Assembly: GCF_028764065.1 (NCBI RefSeq)
Contig: NZ_JACOFN010000001.1
Coordinates: 108,238-172,237 of the forward strand
Reading direction: 5' to 3'
From: Fructobacillus sp. CRL 2054
GTDB taxonomy: Bacteria > Bacillota > Bacilli > Lactobacillales > Lactobacillaceae
DNA length: 64,000 nt
The translations under genes and the position numbers were made by a program. The notes below the pieces were generated by a model, which saw nothing but the letters and a program-made list of their open reading frames with translations, was not told the DNA's origin and did not search any database. Below are positions 1-8,597 of the stretch, piece after piece (the first letter of the stretch is position 1; the number at the start of each line of letters is the position of its first letter).

Positions 1-351
1 CTTTGGCATCAAAATTAAAATGGCCGCTAGTAATATGAAGAAAGGCACGACTTTTTTGAAGTTTGAATCGGAACTATGAATGAGCAACAAGGCCCCTACC
101 ACACCCGCAGTTGCGTTAATGATTGTAATCAGTAACGTTTGCTTCCAGTGGTTCTTCAGCTCTTTTAAGGAAGAAAGGAGCGTTCCTGCCCCCGAAGCCA
201 TCTGTGAAATTGTAATCGTGGCGTTGGCGGAAACCGGCGGAACGCCAAGCGACAGCAATACCGGATAAAGGGTCAGCGCAGCCATCCCCACAATGCCGTT
301 CAAAACACCGGCAATCAAAGACATTACAATCAAATATAAAACGGAAGTCAT
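1..351 (-). CDS. TauE/SafE-type membrane permease (N-terminal part)
   Basis: The gene runs off the left edge; only the first 117 codons are present. The start at 351 has a strong GGAGGAG ribosome binding site just upstream. The visible protein opens with a hydrophobic helix carrying the NGIVGMAAL-type loop, then PVLLSLGVPPVSANAT, which resembles the first conserved repeat of TauE/SafE (YfcA) anion or sulfite exporters; two further hydrophobic helices follow a short basic loop. TauE/SafE proteins usually have about 250 residues and eight helices in two repeats, so over half is missing. It is divergent from the response regulator gene at 498, with a possible extended -10 (TGCTATACT, minus strand) between them. 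The substrate cannot be told from the sequence. Confidence 0.75.
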   Translation of the reverse strand, partial: MTSVLYLIVMSLIAGVLNGIVGMAALTLYPVLLSLGVPPVSANATITISQMASGAGTLLSSLKELKNHWKQTLLITIINATAGVVGALLLIHSSDSNFKKVVPFFILLAAILILMPK

Positions 352-497
352 TAGCTCTCCTCCTAACAGAAAAGAATAATTCTAATTAACAACTAAAGTA
401 TAGCACTGCTGGAAGCTACCGAACGCGTCAGTTCTAAGCTATGTTAATATAAAGTCAGCTTATTCAATTACTAATAGATAGAAAGACAGACATCCCC

Positions 498-1181
498 ATG
501 ACCGCACACATCTTTATCGTGGAAGACAATCAAGAAATCGTGGACCTTTTGGAAAAGGGCCTTGCTGGCTGGGGCTTTACTGTCTCTTCCTGCCAGGACT
601 TTCACGCAGTTGATCAAGAGGTGCTGGCAGCCAAGCCCAACCTGGTCTTGATGGATGTGAACTTGCCCTTCTTTAATGGTTTTTACTGGACGCAGGCGAT
701 TCGCAAGCAGTCGCAACTACCTATTATCTTCCTCTCTTCTCGTGCAGAAGACGCGGATCAGATTATGGCCATGAATCTGGGTGCTGATGATTACATGACC
801 AAACCCTTTAACTTGGATTTGTTGATTGTTAAGATTCAGGCGCTTTTGCGCCGGACGGAAAGTGTGGCTGAGTCAACGTCAACGGCCGTGAAGGACTTTG
901 CCGGATTTGAGCTGAACATCCTGGATAATAGCTTGAGCAAGGATGGACAGGTCGTTTCCTTGAGCAAGAACGAAACCAAGCTGCTTTATCCCCTCTTTGA
1001 AAAGACCGGTCAGGTGGTATCAAAGGAAGAGATTATGGAAGCCCTTTGGGATGACGAGCTCTTTATCGACCGGAATACTTTGTCGGTGATGGTCAACCGA
1101 ATTCGGACGAAGACGAAGAAGATTGGTTTTGATACAGTACTGCAAACGGTTAAGGGAAAGGGGTTGACCCTTCATGCTTAA
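498..1181 (+). CDS. OmpR-family response regulator, BceR type
   Basis: A 227-residue two-component response regulator. The receiver domain (about 1-120) has the acidic pair E9-D10, phospho-acceptor Asp53 in the VLMDVNLP motif, and the conserved Lys in YMTKPF. The C-terminal half is a winged-helix DNA-binding domain with the effector-domain signature SKNETKLLYPL and the VMVNRIRTK recognition region. It overlaps the downstream histidine kinase gene by 8 bases, so the two are translationally coupled, and an ABC transporter of the BceAB family follows. In BceRS systems the regulator activates the adjacent transporter operon in response to cell-wall-targeting peptides. The ribosome binding site is weak. 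Family assignment is firm; the inducing compound is unknown. Confidence 0.9.
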   Translation: MTAHIFIVEDNQEIVDLLEKGLAGWGFTVSSCQDFHAVDQEVLAAKPNLVLMDVNLPFFNGFYWTQAIRKQSQLPIIFLSSRAEDADQIMAMNLGADDYMTKPFNLDLLIVKIQALLRRTESVAESTSTAVKDFAGFELNILDNSLSKDGQVVSLSKNETKLLYPLFEKTGQVVSKEEIMEALWDDELFIDRNTLSVMVNRIRTKTKKIGFDTVLQTVKGKGLTLHA

Positions 1182-2157
1182 AAGTTGGCTGACCTTTCTA
1201 AAAGATTATTGGCTGCTCTACCTCCTCTATGCCTGCACGATTCTTTTCTTAGCTTGGTCGACGGTTCTCCGTTCCAGCAATTCAGCAATTTTTTCTGATG
1301 TCTTCTGGCCACTAACCTACTTGTTGGTAATTATCACCGTCTTTTTATCTATTCACTGGTACAAGAAGCGGCGAGCTGTTCGTAATTTACTGGAAGAACA
1401 GGACTTATCCACAATTGATGAGGACTTAGGTGCGACTAGTCAGGAAAAGTCGCTGCAAGAACTGCTTGAAAAAGTGCTAAGCCAAAAGGCGGCGCTGGTC
1501 GAAGAGAAGAATTTGGAGAGTCAAAAGCTCAAGGACTACTACGCCCTCTGGGCCCACCAGATTAAAGTCCCCCTGTCTGTTTTGGATTTAATGAACCAAA
1601 CGGGAACGGTTGACCAGGCGCAAACCAAAGAACAGCTTTTCTTGATTAATCAGTATCTCGAAATGCTCCTTTCCTTCATCCGTCTTCAAAACTTTAACGG
1701 GGATTTGAACTTGAAGAAAAGCTCGGCTCGTTCGCTGGTCATGCAGGTATTAAAGCAGTACAAATTCTTCTTTATTCAAAAGGACCTATCACTGACGGTT
1801 GATGAGGGCGACTTTACCCTGATTACCGATAGTAAGTGGCTGCGCTTTGCTCTCGAACAAATTATCTATAACGCGATTAAGTACACCCGGGATGGTGGCA
1901 TTCGGATTGCTTGTACCGATGATCAAAAGATTATCATCCAAGATTCTGGTATCGGCATTGATGCAGCCGACCTTCCCCAGGTTTTCAACCAGGGCTATAC
2001 CGGCTTTAACGGTCGGGTATCCGATAACGCGTCAGGTCTGGGTCTCTACCTTGTCAAAGAAATCTTAGACAAACTGGGCCATCAGGTATCGATTGAATCA
2101 AGCATTGGGGTTGGTACAACGGTGACAATTGACTGCTCACAGCAGACTTTATCCTAA
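1174..2157 (+). CDS. Intramembrane-sensing histidine kinase, BceS type
   Basis: A 327-residue sensor kinase. Two transmembrane helices (about 13-31 and 45-61) are separated by only a short extracytoplasmic loop, the hallmark of intramembrane-sensing kinases that take their signal from a partner BceAB-type transporter rather than from a ligand domain. A short coiled segment leads to the dimerisation helix with phospho-acceptor His128 in WAHQIKVPLS, then an HATPase domain with N-box (QIIYNAIKYT), G1 box (IQDSGIGI) and G2 box (SGLGLYLVKEI). It is translated from within the end of the response regulator gene. Its length matches BceS/VraG-type kinases. The transporter genes follow after a 97-base gap that can form a hairpin. 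Confidence 0.9.
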   Translation: MLKSWLTFLKDYWLLYLLYACTILFLAWSTVLRSSNSAIFSDVFWPLTYLLVIITVFLSIHWYKKRRAVRNLLEEQDLSTIDEDLGATSQEKSLQELLEKVLSQKAALVEEKNLESQKLKDYYALWAHQIKVPLSVLDLMNQTGTVDQAQTKEQLFLINQYLEMLLSFIRLQNFNGDLNLKKSSARSLVMQVLKQYKFFFIQKDLSLTVDEGDFTLITDSKWLRFALEQIIYNAIKYTRDGGIRIACTDDQKIIIQDSGIGIDAADLPQVFNQGYTGFNGRVSDNASGLGLYLVKEILDKLGHQVSIESSIGVGTTVTIDCSQQTLS

Positions 2158-2171
2158 TCTTACAAGACTGT

Positions 2172-2214
2172 AAGGATGGCAGCCCTGCCTGTAAGCACGG
2201 CGGTCATCCTTTTT
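2172..2214 (+). terminator. Possible terminator or partial terminator after the TCS genes
   Basis: AAGGATG at 2172-2178 can pair with CATCCTT at 2205-2211, followed by a short T run. The loop is long and GC-rich and the T run only four bases, so this is a weak terminator that would let transporter transcription differ from TCS transcription. Confidence 0.35.
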
Positions 2215-2254
2215 GCGTTAAGCTAAGTGCATATTAAAAAACAAGGAGCAAATC

Positions 2255-3010
2255 ATGACAATTTTATCGGTTAACCACCTCAAGAAAGAATACAAATCAA
2301 AGCGCTCAACGCAGAAGGTTCAAGCCTTAAAAGACGTCGACTTCAAGGTTGACGAAGGCGAGTTCATTGCCATCATGGGTGAGTCCGGTTCTGGAAAGTC
2401 GACCCTGCTAAACTGTATCGCCACCTTGGACAAGCCAACGGCTGGCCACATCTTTTTGAAAGATGAAGAATTAGCATCCTTGAAGGACAAGGACTTGGCC
2501 GCCTACCGCCGTGACCACCTCGGATTCGTTTTCCAAGACTTCAATTTGCTGGACACCCTATCAGTGAAGGACAACATCTACCTACCATTGGTTCTTGCTA
2601 AGAAGACCAAGGGCAAGGAAGAAAAGTTAGCCACATTGGCCAAGCAACTCGGCATCGAGGATTTGTTGAATAAATACCCCTACGAATTGTCTGGTGGGCA
2701 GCAACAGCGTGTGGCCATCGGCCGTGCTTTGATTACCAAGCCAGAATTGTTGCTCTGTGACGAACCAACCGGTGCTTTGGATTCCAAGAACGCCGCTGAC
2801 ATTTTGAACCTCTTTGACGAATGCCACGAGAACGGACAGACCATCTTGATGGTCACCCACTCCTCTTTTTCAGCCTCCCACGCCGGGCGCGTACTCTTCA
2901 TTAAGGACGGAACCGTCTTCCACCAGCTCTACCGCGGTGAAAAGACCGAACAGGAAATGCTCGTGGCCATCAACGATGCCATGACGAACTTGCTAGGAGG
3001 GCAATCTTAA
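2255..3010 (+). CDS. ABC transporter ATP-binding protein, BceA type
   Basis: A 251-residue ATPase of the MacB/LolD/BceA group. It has Walker A GESGSGKST (near residue 43), the Q-loop in VFQDFNLLD, the signature LSGGQQQRVAIGRAL, Walker B LLLCDEPTGALD and the H-loop in MVTHS. The start at 2255 has an AAGGAG site 7 bases upstream. One base separates its stop from the permease start, so the two make one transcription and translation unit. In the BceAB family the complex frees cell-wall precursors from peptide antibiotics such as bacitracin and also reports flux to the partner kinase; the two-component genes immediately upstream support that role. The specific antibiotic is not predictable. Confidence 0.93.
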   Translation: MTILSVNHLKKEYKSKRSTQKVQALKDVDFKVDEGEFIAIMGESGSGKSTLLNCIATLDKPTAGHIFLKDEELASLKDKDLAAYRRDHLGFVFQDFNLLDTLSVKDNIYLPLVLAKKTKGKEEKLATLAKQLGIEDLLNKYPYELSGGQQQRVAIGRALITKPELLLCDEPTGALDSKNAADILNLFDECHENGQTILMVTHSSFSASHAGRVLFIKDGTVFHQLYRGEKTEQEMLVAINDAMTNLLGGQS

Positions 3011-3011
3011 C

Positions 3012-4976
3012 ATGTTTTACGTGAAACTCGCCTTCGACTCGCTCCGCAAGAATAAGGAAAGCTACCTCCCCTTCCTTCTAGCCGGAACGGCAGCGGTCGC
3101 CTTGAACTTCTTAGTTCAGCTACTCATTTACTCATCGGGGGTTAAAAACCTGCAGTTCGCCTCCGACATCGTCCGCCTGCTACTAGTACTCGGACAAGTT
3201 ATTATCGGCCTACTTTCCCTGGTCATCATGATCTACACCTACTCCTTCCTAAAGAAGGGCAAGGAAAAGGAGTTCGGCCTTTATAGCATCCTCGGGATGA
3301 AAAAGTCGGACTTGGTCAAGATTTCTTTGATTCAGCAGGCCATGTCCTTTGCCATCACCATCGTAACCGGACTCATCACCGGCTTCGTTTTTGCCAAGCT
3401 GATGATTCTTTTACTCGTTCGCATGGTGGGTGGTAAGACCTTCGGGATGGAACTTTCCCTCCCCGCTTTGGTCTGCACCATTGCCTTCTTCTTTGGCATC
3501 TATGCGGTACTAACCATCATTGATGCCATTGCAGTGGCTCGCACCAACACCTTGGACTTAATGAAGTCCGAAAAGAAAGGGGCTTCGGCTCCTAAGAACC
3601 GTTGGATTTTCTTCTTACTTGGTACCATCGCCCTTGTTTGGGGTTACGGTCTGTCATTGACCGTGCCATCCCCAATCAAGGCGGTCAACCAATTCTTCGT
3701 GGCGGTTCTACTCGTGGCTGTAGCCACCTACCTGCTCTTTATTGCGGCTTCGACTTTGATTTTAAAAACCCTCCAAAAGAAAGAAAGCTACTACTACCAA
3801 AGCAAGCACTTCATCACCGTTTCCAACATGCTCTTCCGAATGAAGCAGAATGCCGTTGGGCTGGCGTCCATCGCCTTGCTGACTACGATGACTTTGGTTG
3901 TGACGGTAACGACTGCTTCGATGTACTTTGGAAAAGCGGACTTGATTCAAAAGACTTTTCCACGGGATGTCCAGATATCAACTAACCTCGATAACAAAGA
4001 CGGCATCTCAAAAGAACAGATTAATGACATGCTAGCCAAGTACGACCTCAAGGCAACGGATAGCTATACCCAAACGACAACCGAAGTCGCCCGTACCTCC
4101 ATGTCAAAGGACCAGCACTTCACTAGCACGGATTTTGAAAACAAGCCCAACGAACGTAACGTGCAATTTATGACCTTGGACGAGTATCAAGCCATTACTG
4201 GCAGCAAGCAGACCCTTAACGCAAACGAAGTTCTGGCTTACGGCCTGAACGGTGCCAAGTTAACCAAGTCTTCTGTTTACTTTGGCAAGGACCACTACAC
4301 GGTCAAGCAGAACCTCAAGAACATTAAGGGTATGCCATCGGCCATGCCGGATATGACAGCTTCCTTCGTCTTCGTTTTGCCAACGGAAGACAGCTTGAAG
4401 TCCGTTGCGAAGAACTTCTTCCCAGCGTCCCTACCAGACACTCTCATGCAGACCAACTACTACTTCAACCTCAGCGGTTCAGCTAAGCATGAGGAAGACT
4501 TCTACAAGGCCTTGGACAACTACCAAGGCAACTACATGACCTTCCAAGTGAAGTCGATGACTGAAAAAGTCATGAACGGTATCTACGGTGGATTCTTCTT
4601 CATCGGCATTCTCTTCTCCATCTCCTTCATCCTGGCCACCGGCCTGATGATCTACTACAAGCAGATTTCTGAAGGAAAGGCCGACCAGGCCCAGTTCGAA
4701 ATCCTGCAGAAGGTTGGAATGTCAGAGGGCGAAATCAAGAAGACCATTCGCTCGCAAATCATCTGGCTCTTTGGCCTTCCAATTGCCGTTTCGCTCATTC
4801 ACTTGAGCTTTGCCATGCCAATGATTAACAAGCTCTTGCTAGCCTTCTCAGTACCACTCACATCGGCCGTCTACGTCGTCATGGTGTCAACCATCCTCTT
4901 AATGGTCATCATCTACTACATCATTTACAAGATCACTTCCCGCACCTACTTCAAACAGGTCACGGAGTTGAATTAA
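3012..4976 (+). CDS. ABC transporter permease, BceB type (FtsX-like)
   Basis: A 654-residue permease with the ten-helix layout of BceB proteins: an N-terminal helix, three helices with the FtsX-like motif EKEFGLYSILGM, further helices to about residue 315, then a large hydrophilic extracytoplasmic domain (about 320-520), and a C-terminal FtsX repeat with EILQKVGMSEGEI. The large loop between helices 7 and 8 is the peptide-recognition domain of this family. Paired with the ATPase one base upstream. A strong bidirectional hairpin follows at 4984-5015. Together with the kinase and regulator it forms a complete four-gene peptide-resistance module. Confidence 0.93.
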   Translation: MFYVKLAFDSLRKNKESYLPFLLAGTAAVALNFLVQLLIYSSGVKNLQFASDIVRLLLVLGQVIIGLLSLVIMIYTYSFLKKGKEKEFGLYSILGMKKSDLVKISLIQQAMSFAITIVTGLITGFVFAKLMILLLVRMVGGKTFGMELSLPALVCTIAFFFGIYAVLTIIDAIAVARTNTLDLMKSEKKGASAPKNRWIFFLLGTIALVWGYGLSLTVPSPIKAVNQFFVAVLLVAVATYLLFIAASTLILKTLQKKESYYYQSKHFITVSNMLFRMKQNAVGLASIALLTTMTLVVTVTTASMYFGKADLIQKTFPRDVQISTNLDNKDGISKEQINDMLAKYDLKATDSYTQTTTEVARTSMSKDQHFTSTDFENKPNERNVQFMTLDEYQAITGSKQTLNANEVLAYGLNGAKLTKSSVYFGKDHYTVKQNLKNIKGMPSAMPDMTASFVFVLPTEDSLKSVAKNFFPASLPDTLMQTNYYFNLSGSAKHEEDFYKALDNYQGNYMTFQVKSMTEKVMNGIYGGFFFIGILFSISFILATGLMIYYKQISEGKADQAQFEILQKVGMSEGEIKKTIRSQIIWLFGLPIAVSLIHLSFAMPMINKLLLAFSVPLTSAVYVVMVSTILLMVIIYYIIYKITSRTYFKQVTELN

Positions 4977-4983
4977 GACACAT

Positions 4984-5015
4984 AAAAAGTCGTTCGCGAA
5001 TGCGAACGACTTTTT
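4984..5015. terminator. Bidirectional intrinsic terminator
   Basis: A perfect 14-bp stem (4984-4997 with 5002-5015) with loop GAAT and A/T runs on both sides. It serves the plus-strand BceAB operon and the minus-strand lysP gene that converge here. Confidence 0.95.
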
Positions 5016-5022
5016 CATTTAC

Positions 5023-6468
5023 TTATTTTTTACCAGTCAAATCCACTTCTTGTAGTGGGATAACCTTGGTCTTCTTTGACCACTTGTAGCCCAAGTAAGG
5101 GATGACAAAGATTGGCACGGACAAATAAGTCACGGCAATCTTATCCCACTCCCAGTGAGCGAAGGCTTCGGGATCTTGAAGGAAGATAACAACCAAAGAC
5201 ATGAAGAGTGCAAAGATTGGACCGAATGGGAACCACTTTGCCTTGTATGGCAAGTCGTTGACATCGTTTCCCTGTGCCACGTAGGCCTTACGGAAACGCA
5301 AGTGAGCGATGGCAATTCCCATCCAAGCCAAGAATCCGGTCAAACCAGAAGCGGCAACCAACCAACCATAAACAACGTTTCCGCCCTTCATTTCTGAAGT
5401 AAAGGCCACAAGGCCGACACACATCGTCAACAAGAGGGATGCCCAAGGCACACCGTGCTTTGTTAGGCGACCGAAAATCTTTGGCGCCTGACCCTTGCGA
5501 GCAAGGGAGTAAAGAGTACGGGTTGACGCGTAAGTTCCTGAGTTGGCGGCTGACAAAACAGAAGTCAAGATAACTGCGTTCATCAATGAAGCAGCAAAGG
5601 CGATACCAGCGTTTTTAAAGACGATGGTAAAGGGTGACATCATAACGTTACCGGAGTCGGCAGCAGACATCAAACGTGGATCTTGGTAGTAAACCAGGGC
5701 AGAAATCACAAAGATAGCCCCGATGTAGAAGAGCAAGATTCGCCAGAAGACGGAGTGAATGGCCTTTGGCACGGACTTGCGTGGGTCCTTGGCTTCACCA
5801 GCCGTGATTCCAATCAATTCTGTTCCCTGGAATGAGAATCCAGCAACAACGAAGACGGAAAGGACACCCTGCCATCCGCCAACGAATCCGTGTTGACCGA
5901 CAGTCAAGTTGCGGACAACATCCGTGTTGGAGTGGATAATACCAAAGATGGCCAAAACCCCAATGAAGAGGAAGAAACAGATGGTCACAACCTTAATCAA
6001 GGACAACCAGAATTCTGTTTCACCGAAGGTGCTAACAGAGAAGAGGTTAATCAAGAAGATTAAGCAGAGCGCAATCGCTGAGAAGATCCAAGAAGGAACA
6101 TCTGGCAACCAGAACTGGGCAACCAAACCAACCGTCACCGTATCAACGGCTAAAGTAATGGCCCAGTTGAACCAATAGTTCCACCCTAAGGCAAATCCAA
6201 AGGCTGGGTCAACAAAGCGGTTTCCGTATTCCGCAAAAGATCCAGAAGTGGGTGCAAAAGTCGCCATCTCACCAAGGGAAGTCATCAAGAAGTAAACCAT
6301 GATTCCAATGATTAGGTAGGCTAAAATAGCCCCAAAAGGTCCGGCCTGTGAAACCGAAGCACCAGACGTTAAGAAGAGCCCGGTTCCAATTGAACCACCA
6401 AGGGCAATCATGGACACGTGTCGTGTCTTCAATTCATGTTGAATTGTATTTTCGTTCGTTTCTGCCAT
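5023..6468 (-). CDS. lysP: LysP-type amino acid permease
   Basis: A 481-residue APC-superfamily permease with about 12 membrane helices. The N-terminus has the hallmark LKTRHVSMIALGGSIGTGLF and the helix I to III region closely follows E. coli LysP (MVYFLMTSLGEMA, SGSFAEYGNRFV, FALGWNYWFNWA). I chose the ATG at 6468, which has GGAGG 11 bases upstream; a longer open frame extends upstream, but it enters the riboswitch expression platform and is not translated sensibly. The 5' leader is a lysine riboswitch with its own terminator, which strongly supports lysine as substrate: high lysine should stop transcription before the gene. It is a single-gene transcription unit ending at a shared terminator. 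Confidence 0.93.
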   Translation of the reverse strand: MAETNENTIQHELKTRHVSMIALGGSIGTGLFLTSGASVSQAGPFGAILAYLIIGIMVYFLMTSLGEMATFAPTSGSFAEYGNRFVDPAFGFALGWNYWFNWAITLAVDTVTVGLVAQFWLPDVPSWIFSAIALCLIFLINLFSVSTFGETEFWLSLIKVVTICFFLFIGVLAIFGIIHSNTDVVRNLTVGQHGFVGGWQGVLSVFVVAGFSFQGTELIGITAGEAKDPRKSVPKAIHSVFWRILLFYIGAIFVISALVYYQDPRLMSAADSGNVMMSPFTIVFKNAGIAFAASLMNAVILTSVLSAANSGTYASTRTLYSLARKGQAPKIFGRLTKHGVPWASLLLTMCVGLVAFTSEMKGGNVVYGWLVAASGLTGFLAWMGIAIAHLRFRKAYVAQGNDVNDLPYKAKWFPFGPIFALFMSLVVIFLQDPEAFAHWEWDKIAVTYLSVPIFVIPYLGYKWSKKTKVIPLQEVDLTGKK

Positions 6469-6499
6469 GAGCAAAAACCTCCATTTGTTTTTTTCAAAC

Positions 6500-6533
6500 A
6501 AAAAACCTACTCTTGTATCAAAACAAAAGTAGG
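6500..6533 (-). terminator. Lysine riboswitch expression-platform terminator
   Basis: On the minus strand an 11-bp stem (CCTACTTTTGT with ACAAGAGTAGG) is followed directly by a run of T. It lies between the aptamer and the lysP ribosome binding site and is the regulated terminator of the lysine riboswitch. Confidence 0.9.
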
Positions 6534-6560
6534 CGTCATCACATTTTTTAAGCATGATAG

Positions 6561-6721
6561 CAAAGCGCACCGTTTAAAAAACGACAGTCCATGGAATCTT
6601 TTTCCATGTCCCAAGCCTTTACTCCCCCGAGCAAAGAACTTTCGGCGACCGCACCTTTTGTACCGGGTCTGCGTCTTGGGTAGACTCACCGGCAGGACTC
6701 ATTTTGGTCGCAACCTCTTTG
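6561..6721 (-). ncRNA. Lysine riboswitch (L-box) aptamer
   Basis: Read on the minus strand, the leader contains core L-box elements in order: AGAGGTTGCGACC at the 5' side, GAGTCCTGCCGGTGAGTC, the GGTGCGGTCGCCGAAAG block with the diagnostic GCCGAA, GGGGGAGTAAAGGCTTGGGAC, and GGACTGTC before the closing strand. Helix P1 can form from CAAAG (complement of 6717-6721) and CTTTG (complement of 6561-6565). The aptamer is followed by a terminator hairpin and then the LysP gene, the expected target. Known for the class: lysine binding favours the terminator. The exact limits are by eye. Confidence 0.93.
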
Positions 6722-6732
6722 TTTGTATTTTT

Positions 6733-6761
6733 AGAATAGCATAACTAAATTTTACCGTCAA
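6733..6761 (-). promoter_or_regulatory. Promoter of the lysine riboswitch / lysP
   Basis: -35 TTGACG (6756-6761) and -10 TATTCT (6733-6738) with a 17-base spacer and an extended TG before the -10. Transcription would start near 6726, just ahead of the aptamer. It overlaps the 3' end of the upstream membrane-protein gene. Confidence 0.8.
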
Positions 6762-7398
6762 CTCCGAAGAACTGTTGCCAGTGCTTAGCTTGTCGACAGT
6801 AAACCCCCGCTGACGTGCGGAAGAACCAGTAACCGAAGAGAGCGGAACCAATCAAAGTCGTTACCGACACATCGTAATCAACGATGGATGCGGCAGCCAA
6901 AATCAACCAGAAGAAAATCATGATGCCGGCCAGTGTTGTCTTCACCCAGTGTGCCAGTGGCAAGCGAACAATCAGCACCTGCTGAATCTGGAAGAGCAAG
7001 AAAGCCCAGAGCGCATTCGACAAAGCGGGCATCATCTGCAGCAAAACTGGGCCCTCATCCCAGTAGAAGAAGGTCAGAATTGACCAGGCCCAACACATAA
7101 TAATCAAAATTGATGAGCAGGCTAAGGACCACCAGAAACCGACTTTGAAATCTAAGGCACGTAGAAAAGCTGCCCAAACAATGGTTAGTAACCAGGCCAT
7201 CCAAAAATTCTTTAACAGGTAGGCAGGAACAATCAGAAAGCCCAGCTTTGAGTTTGCCAAAGTCTGAATGGCAATGGCGCCAACCGCGTCCAATAAGTTT
7301 AAAAGGGACGAATTAAACCGGAGCATCCCCGATAAGATAATAAAAATCAATAAAGCAAAGAGTGGTAAGAAACGTCTCTTTTTCAGTGGATAAATCAA
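6745..7398 (-). CDS. Integral membrane protein of unknown function
   Basis: A 217-residue protein I do not recognise. It has about five or six hydrophobic segments (near 11-24, 36-58, 62-85, 92-112, 122-143, 155-190), few charged residues and a high Trp content; no enzyme motif is visible. The start shown is TTG at 7398 with AAAGG 11 bases upstream; no nearer in-frame ATG gives a better start, so the N-terminus is uncertain. The lysP promoter lies inside its last codons. It sits between trpS and the lysine permease on the same strand, but nothing in the sequence ties it functionally to either. Confidence 0.6.
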   Translation of the reverse strand: MIYPLKKRRFLPLFALLIFIILSGMLRFNSSLLNLLDAVGAIAIQTLANSKLGFLIVPAYLLKNFWMAWLLTIVWAAFLRALDFKVGFWWSLACSSILIIMCWAWSILTFFYWDEGPVLLQMMPALSNALWAFLLFQIQQVLIVRLPLAHWVKTTLAGIMIFFWLILAAASIVDYDVSVTTLIGSALFGYWFFRTSAGVYCRQAKHWQQFFGVDGKI

Positions 7399-7447
7399 TG
7401 AATTTGCGACCTTTCGTCTAAATGTTGCATCCGTTCACTAAGGCTTC

Positions 7448-8464
7448 TTAACCAAAGTAGTTAATACCCATTGCTGCACGAACCTGCTTCATCGTTTCTT
7501 CAGCCTTAGTGTTAGCCTTTTCAGAACCGTCTTTCAGCATCTTCAAAACAGCGTCCATGTCCTTAGCAAGCTCCAAACGGCGTTCGCGGATTGGTGCGAG
7601 TTCGGCGTCCATCACGTCGAGCAAGTGCTTCTTCAACTTCATATCTCCAAGGCCACCACGTTGGTAGTGATCCTTCAATTCCTGAACACGCTTCTTGTCA
7701 GGATCAAAGATATCAAGGTAGGTGAAGACAACGTTACCTTCCACGTGGCCAGGATCTTCAACACGAATGTGTGTTGGGTCCGTGTACATGGACTTGACTT
7801 TTTTGGCCAAAGTCTCGTAGTCATCGGACAAGTAAATACCGTTGTTCAAAGACTTGGACATCTTCGCGTTACCATCGATACCAGGCAAACGTCCCTGTCC
7901 CTTTGGCGGGAAGACCCCTTCGGGCTCAACCAAGATGTCGGTGTGATAAGCGTTGTTGAATGAGCGAACCAGCTCACGTGTTTGTTCAATCATTGGCTTC
8001 TGGTCATCCCCAACTGGCACCTTTGTTGCCTTGAAGAGTGTGATATCAGCAGCCTGGGAAACAGGATAAGTCAAGAAACCAGCTGGAATACCATCACCAA
8101 ATCCCTTTTGCTGGATTTCGGTTTTAACCGTTGGGTTTCGTTCCAAACGACCCAATGAAACTAAGTTCATGTAGAACATGGTCAATTCGGCCAAAGCTGG
8201 AATTTGTGACTGCACAAAAATCGTTGACTTCGTTGGATCAATGCCAACAGCCAAGTAATCCAGAGCCACTTCCGTCAATGACTTTTGAATTTTTTCTGGG
8301 TCACGAGCGTTATCAGTGAAAGCCTGTGTGTCGGCAATCATGATGTAAGGATCATAAATTCCCTCGTTTTGCATGGCCACACGATTCTTCAATGATCCGA
8401 TGTAGTGCCCAATGTGCAATTTCCCAGTTGGTCGATCGCCAGTTAAATAGATTTCTTTTTCCAT
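7448..8464 (-). CDS. trpS: Tryptophanyl-tRNA synthetase
   Basis: A 338-residue class Ic aminoacyl-tRNA synthetase that charges tRNA-Trp. The HIGH-type motif is [13 protein letters not shown] (about 14-26) and the KMSKS motif is intact in [11 protein letters not shown] (near residue 200). [13 protein letters not shown], characteristic of TrpRS, lies between them. Length matches the family. No T-box or leader peptide is seen in the 133 bases between it and the divergent panE-like gene, only a TATAAT element near 8506, so in contrast to tyrS in this window it does not appear to be regulated by an RNA attenuator. Confidence 0.96.
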   Translation of the reverse strand: MEKEIYLTGDRPTGKLHIGHYIGSLKNRVAMQNEGIYDPYIMIADTQAFTDNARDPEKIQKSLTEVALDYLAVGIDPTKSTIFVQSQIPALAELTMFYMNLVSLGRLERNPTVKTEIQQKGFGDGIPAGFLTYPVSQAADITLFKATKVPVGDDQKPMIEQTRELVRSFNNAYHTDILVEPEGVFPPKGQGRLPGIDGNAKMSKSLNNGIYLSDDYETLAKKVKSMYTDPTHIRVEDPGHVEGNVVFTYLDIFDPDKKRVQELKDHYQRGGLGDMKLKKHLLDVMDAELAPIRERRLELAKDMDAVLKMLKDGSEKANTKAEETMKQVRAAMGINYFG

Positions 8465-8597
8465 GGTTGCTTTTATTTCCCTTTATTTTCTAACCACTCT
8501 ATTATATCGAATTGTATAAAGTCTTGCAGGATTGCTTTGTTATTGGTATATTATTAAGAATAAATTAAAACTATCTAATGAAAGCGAGGTCGGTACT

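Noticed and set aside
3602..3985. 127-codon open frame inside the BceB permease gene
   Set aside because: It is another reading frame of a clearly coding gene and has no ribosome site or recognisable domain.
6469..6570. N-terminal extension of LysP to 515 residues
   Set aside because: The extra frame runs through the riboswitch terminator and lacks a ribosome site; the ATG at 6468 has GGAGG and begins the conserved protein.
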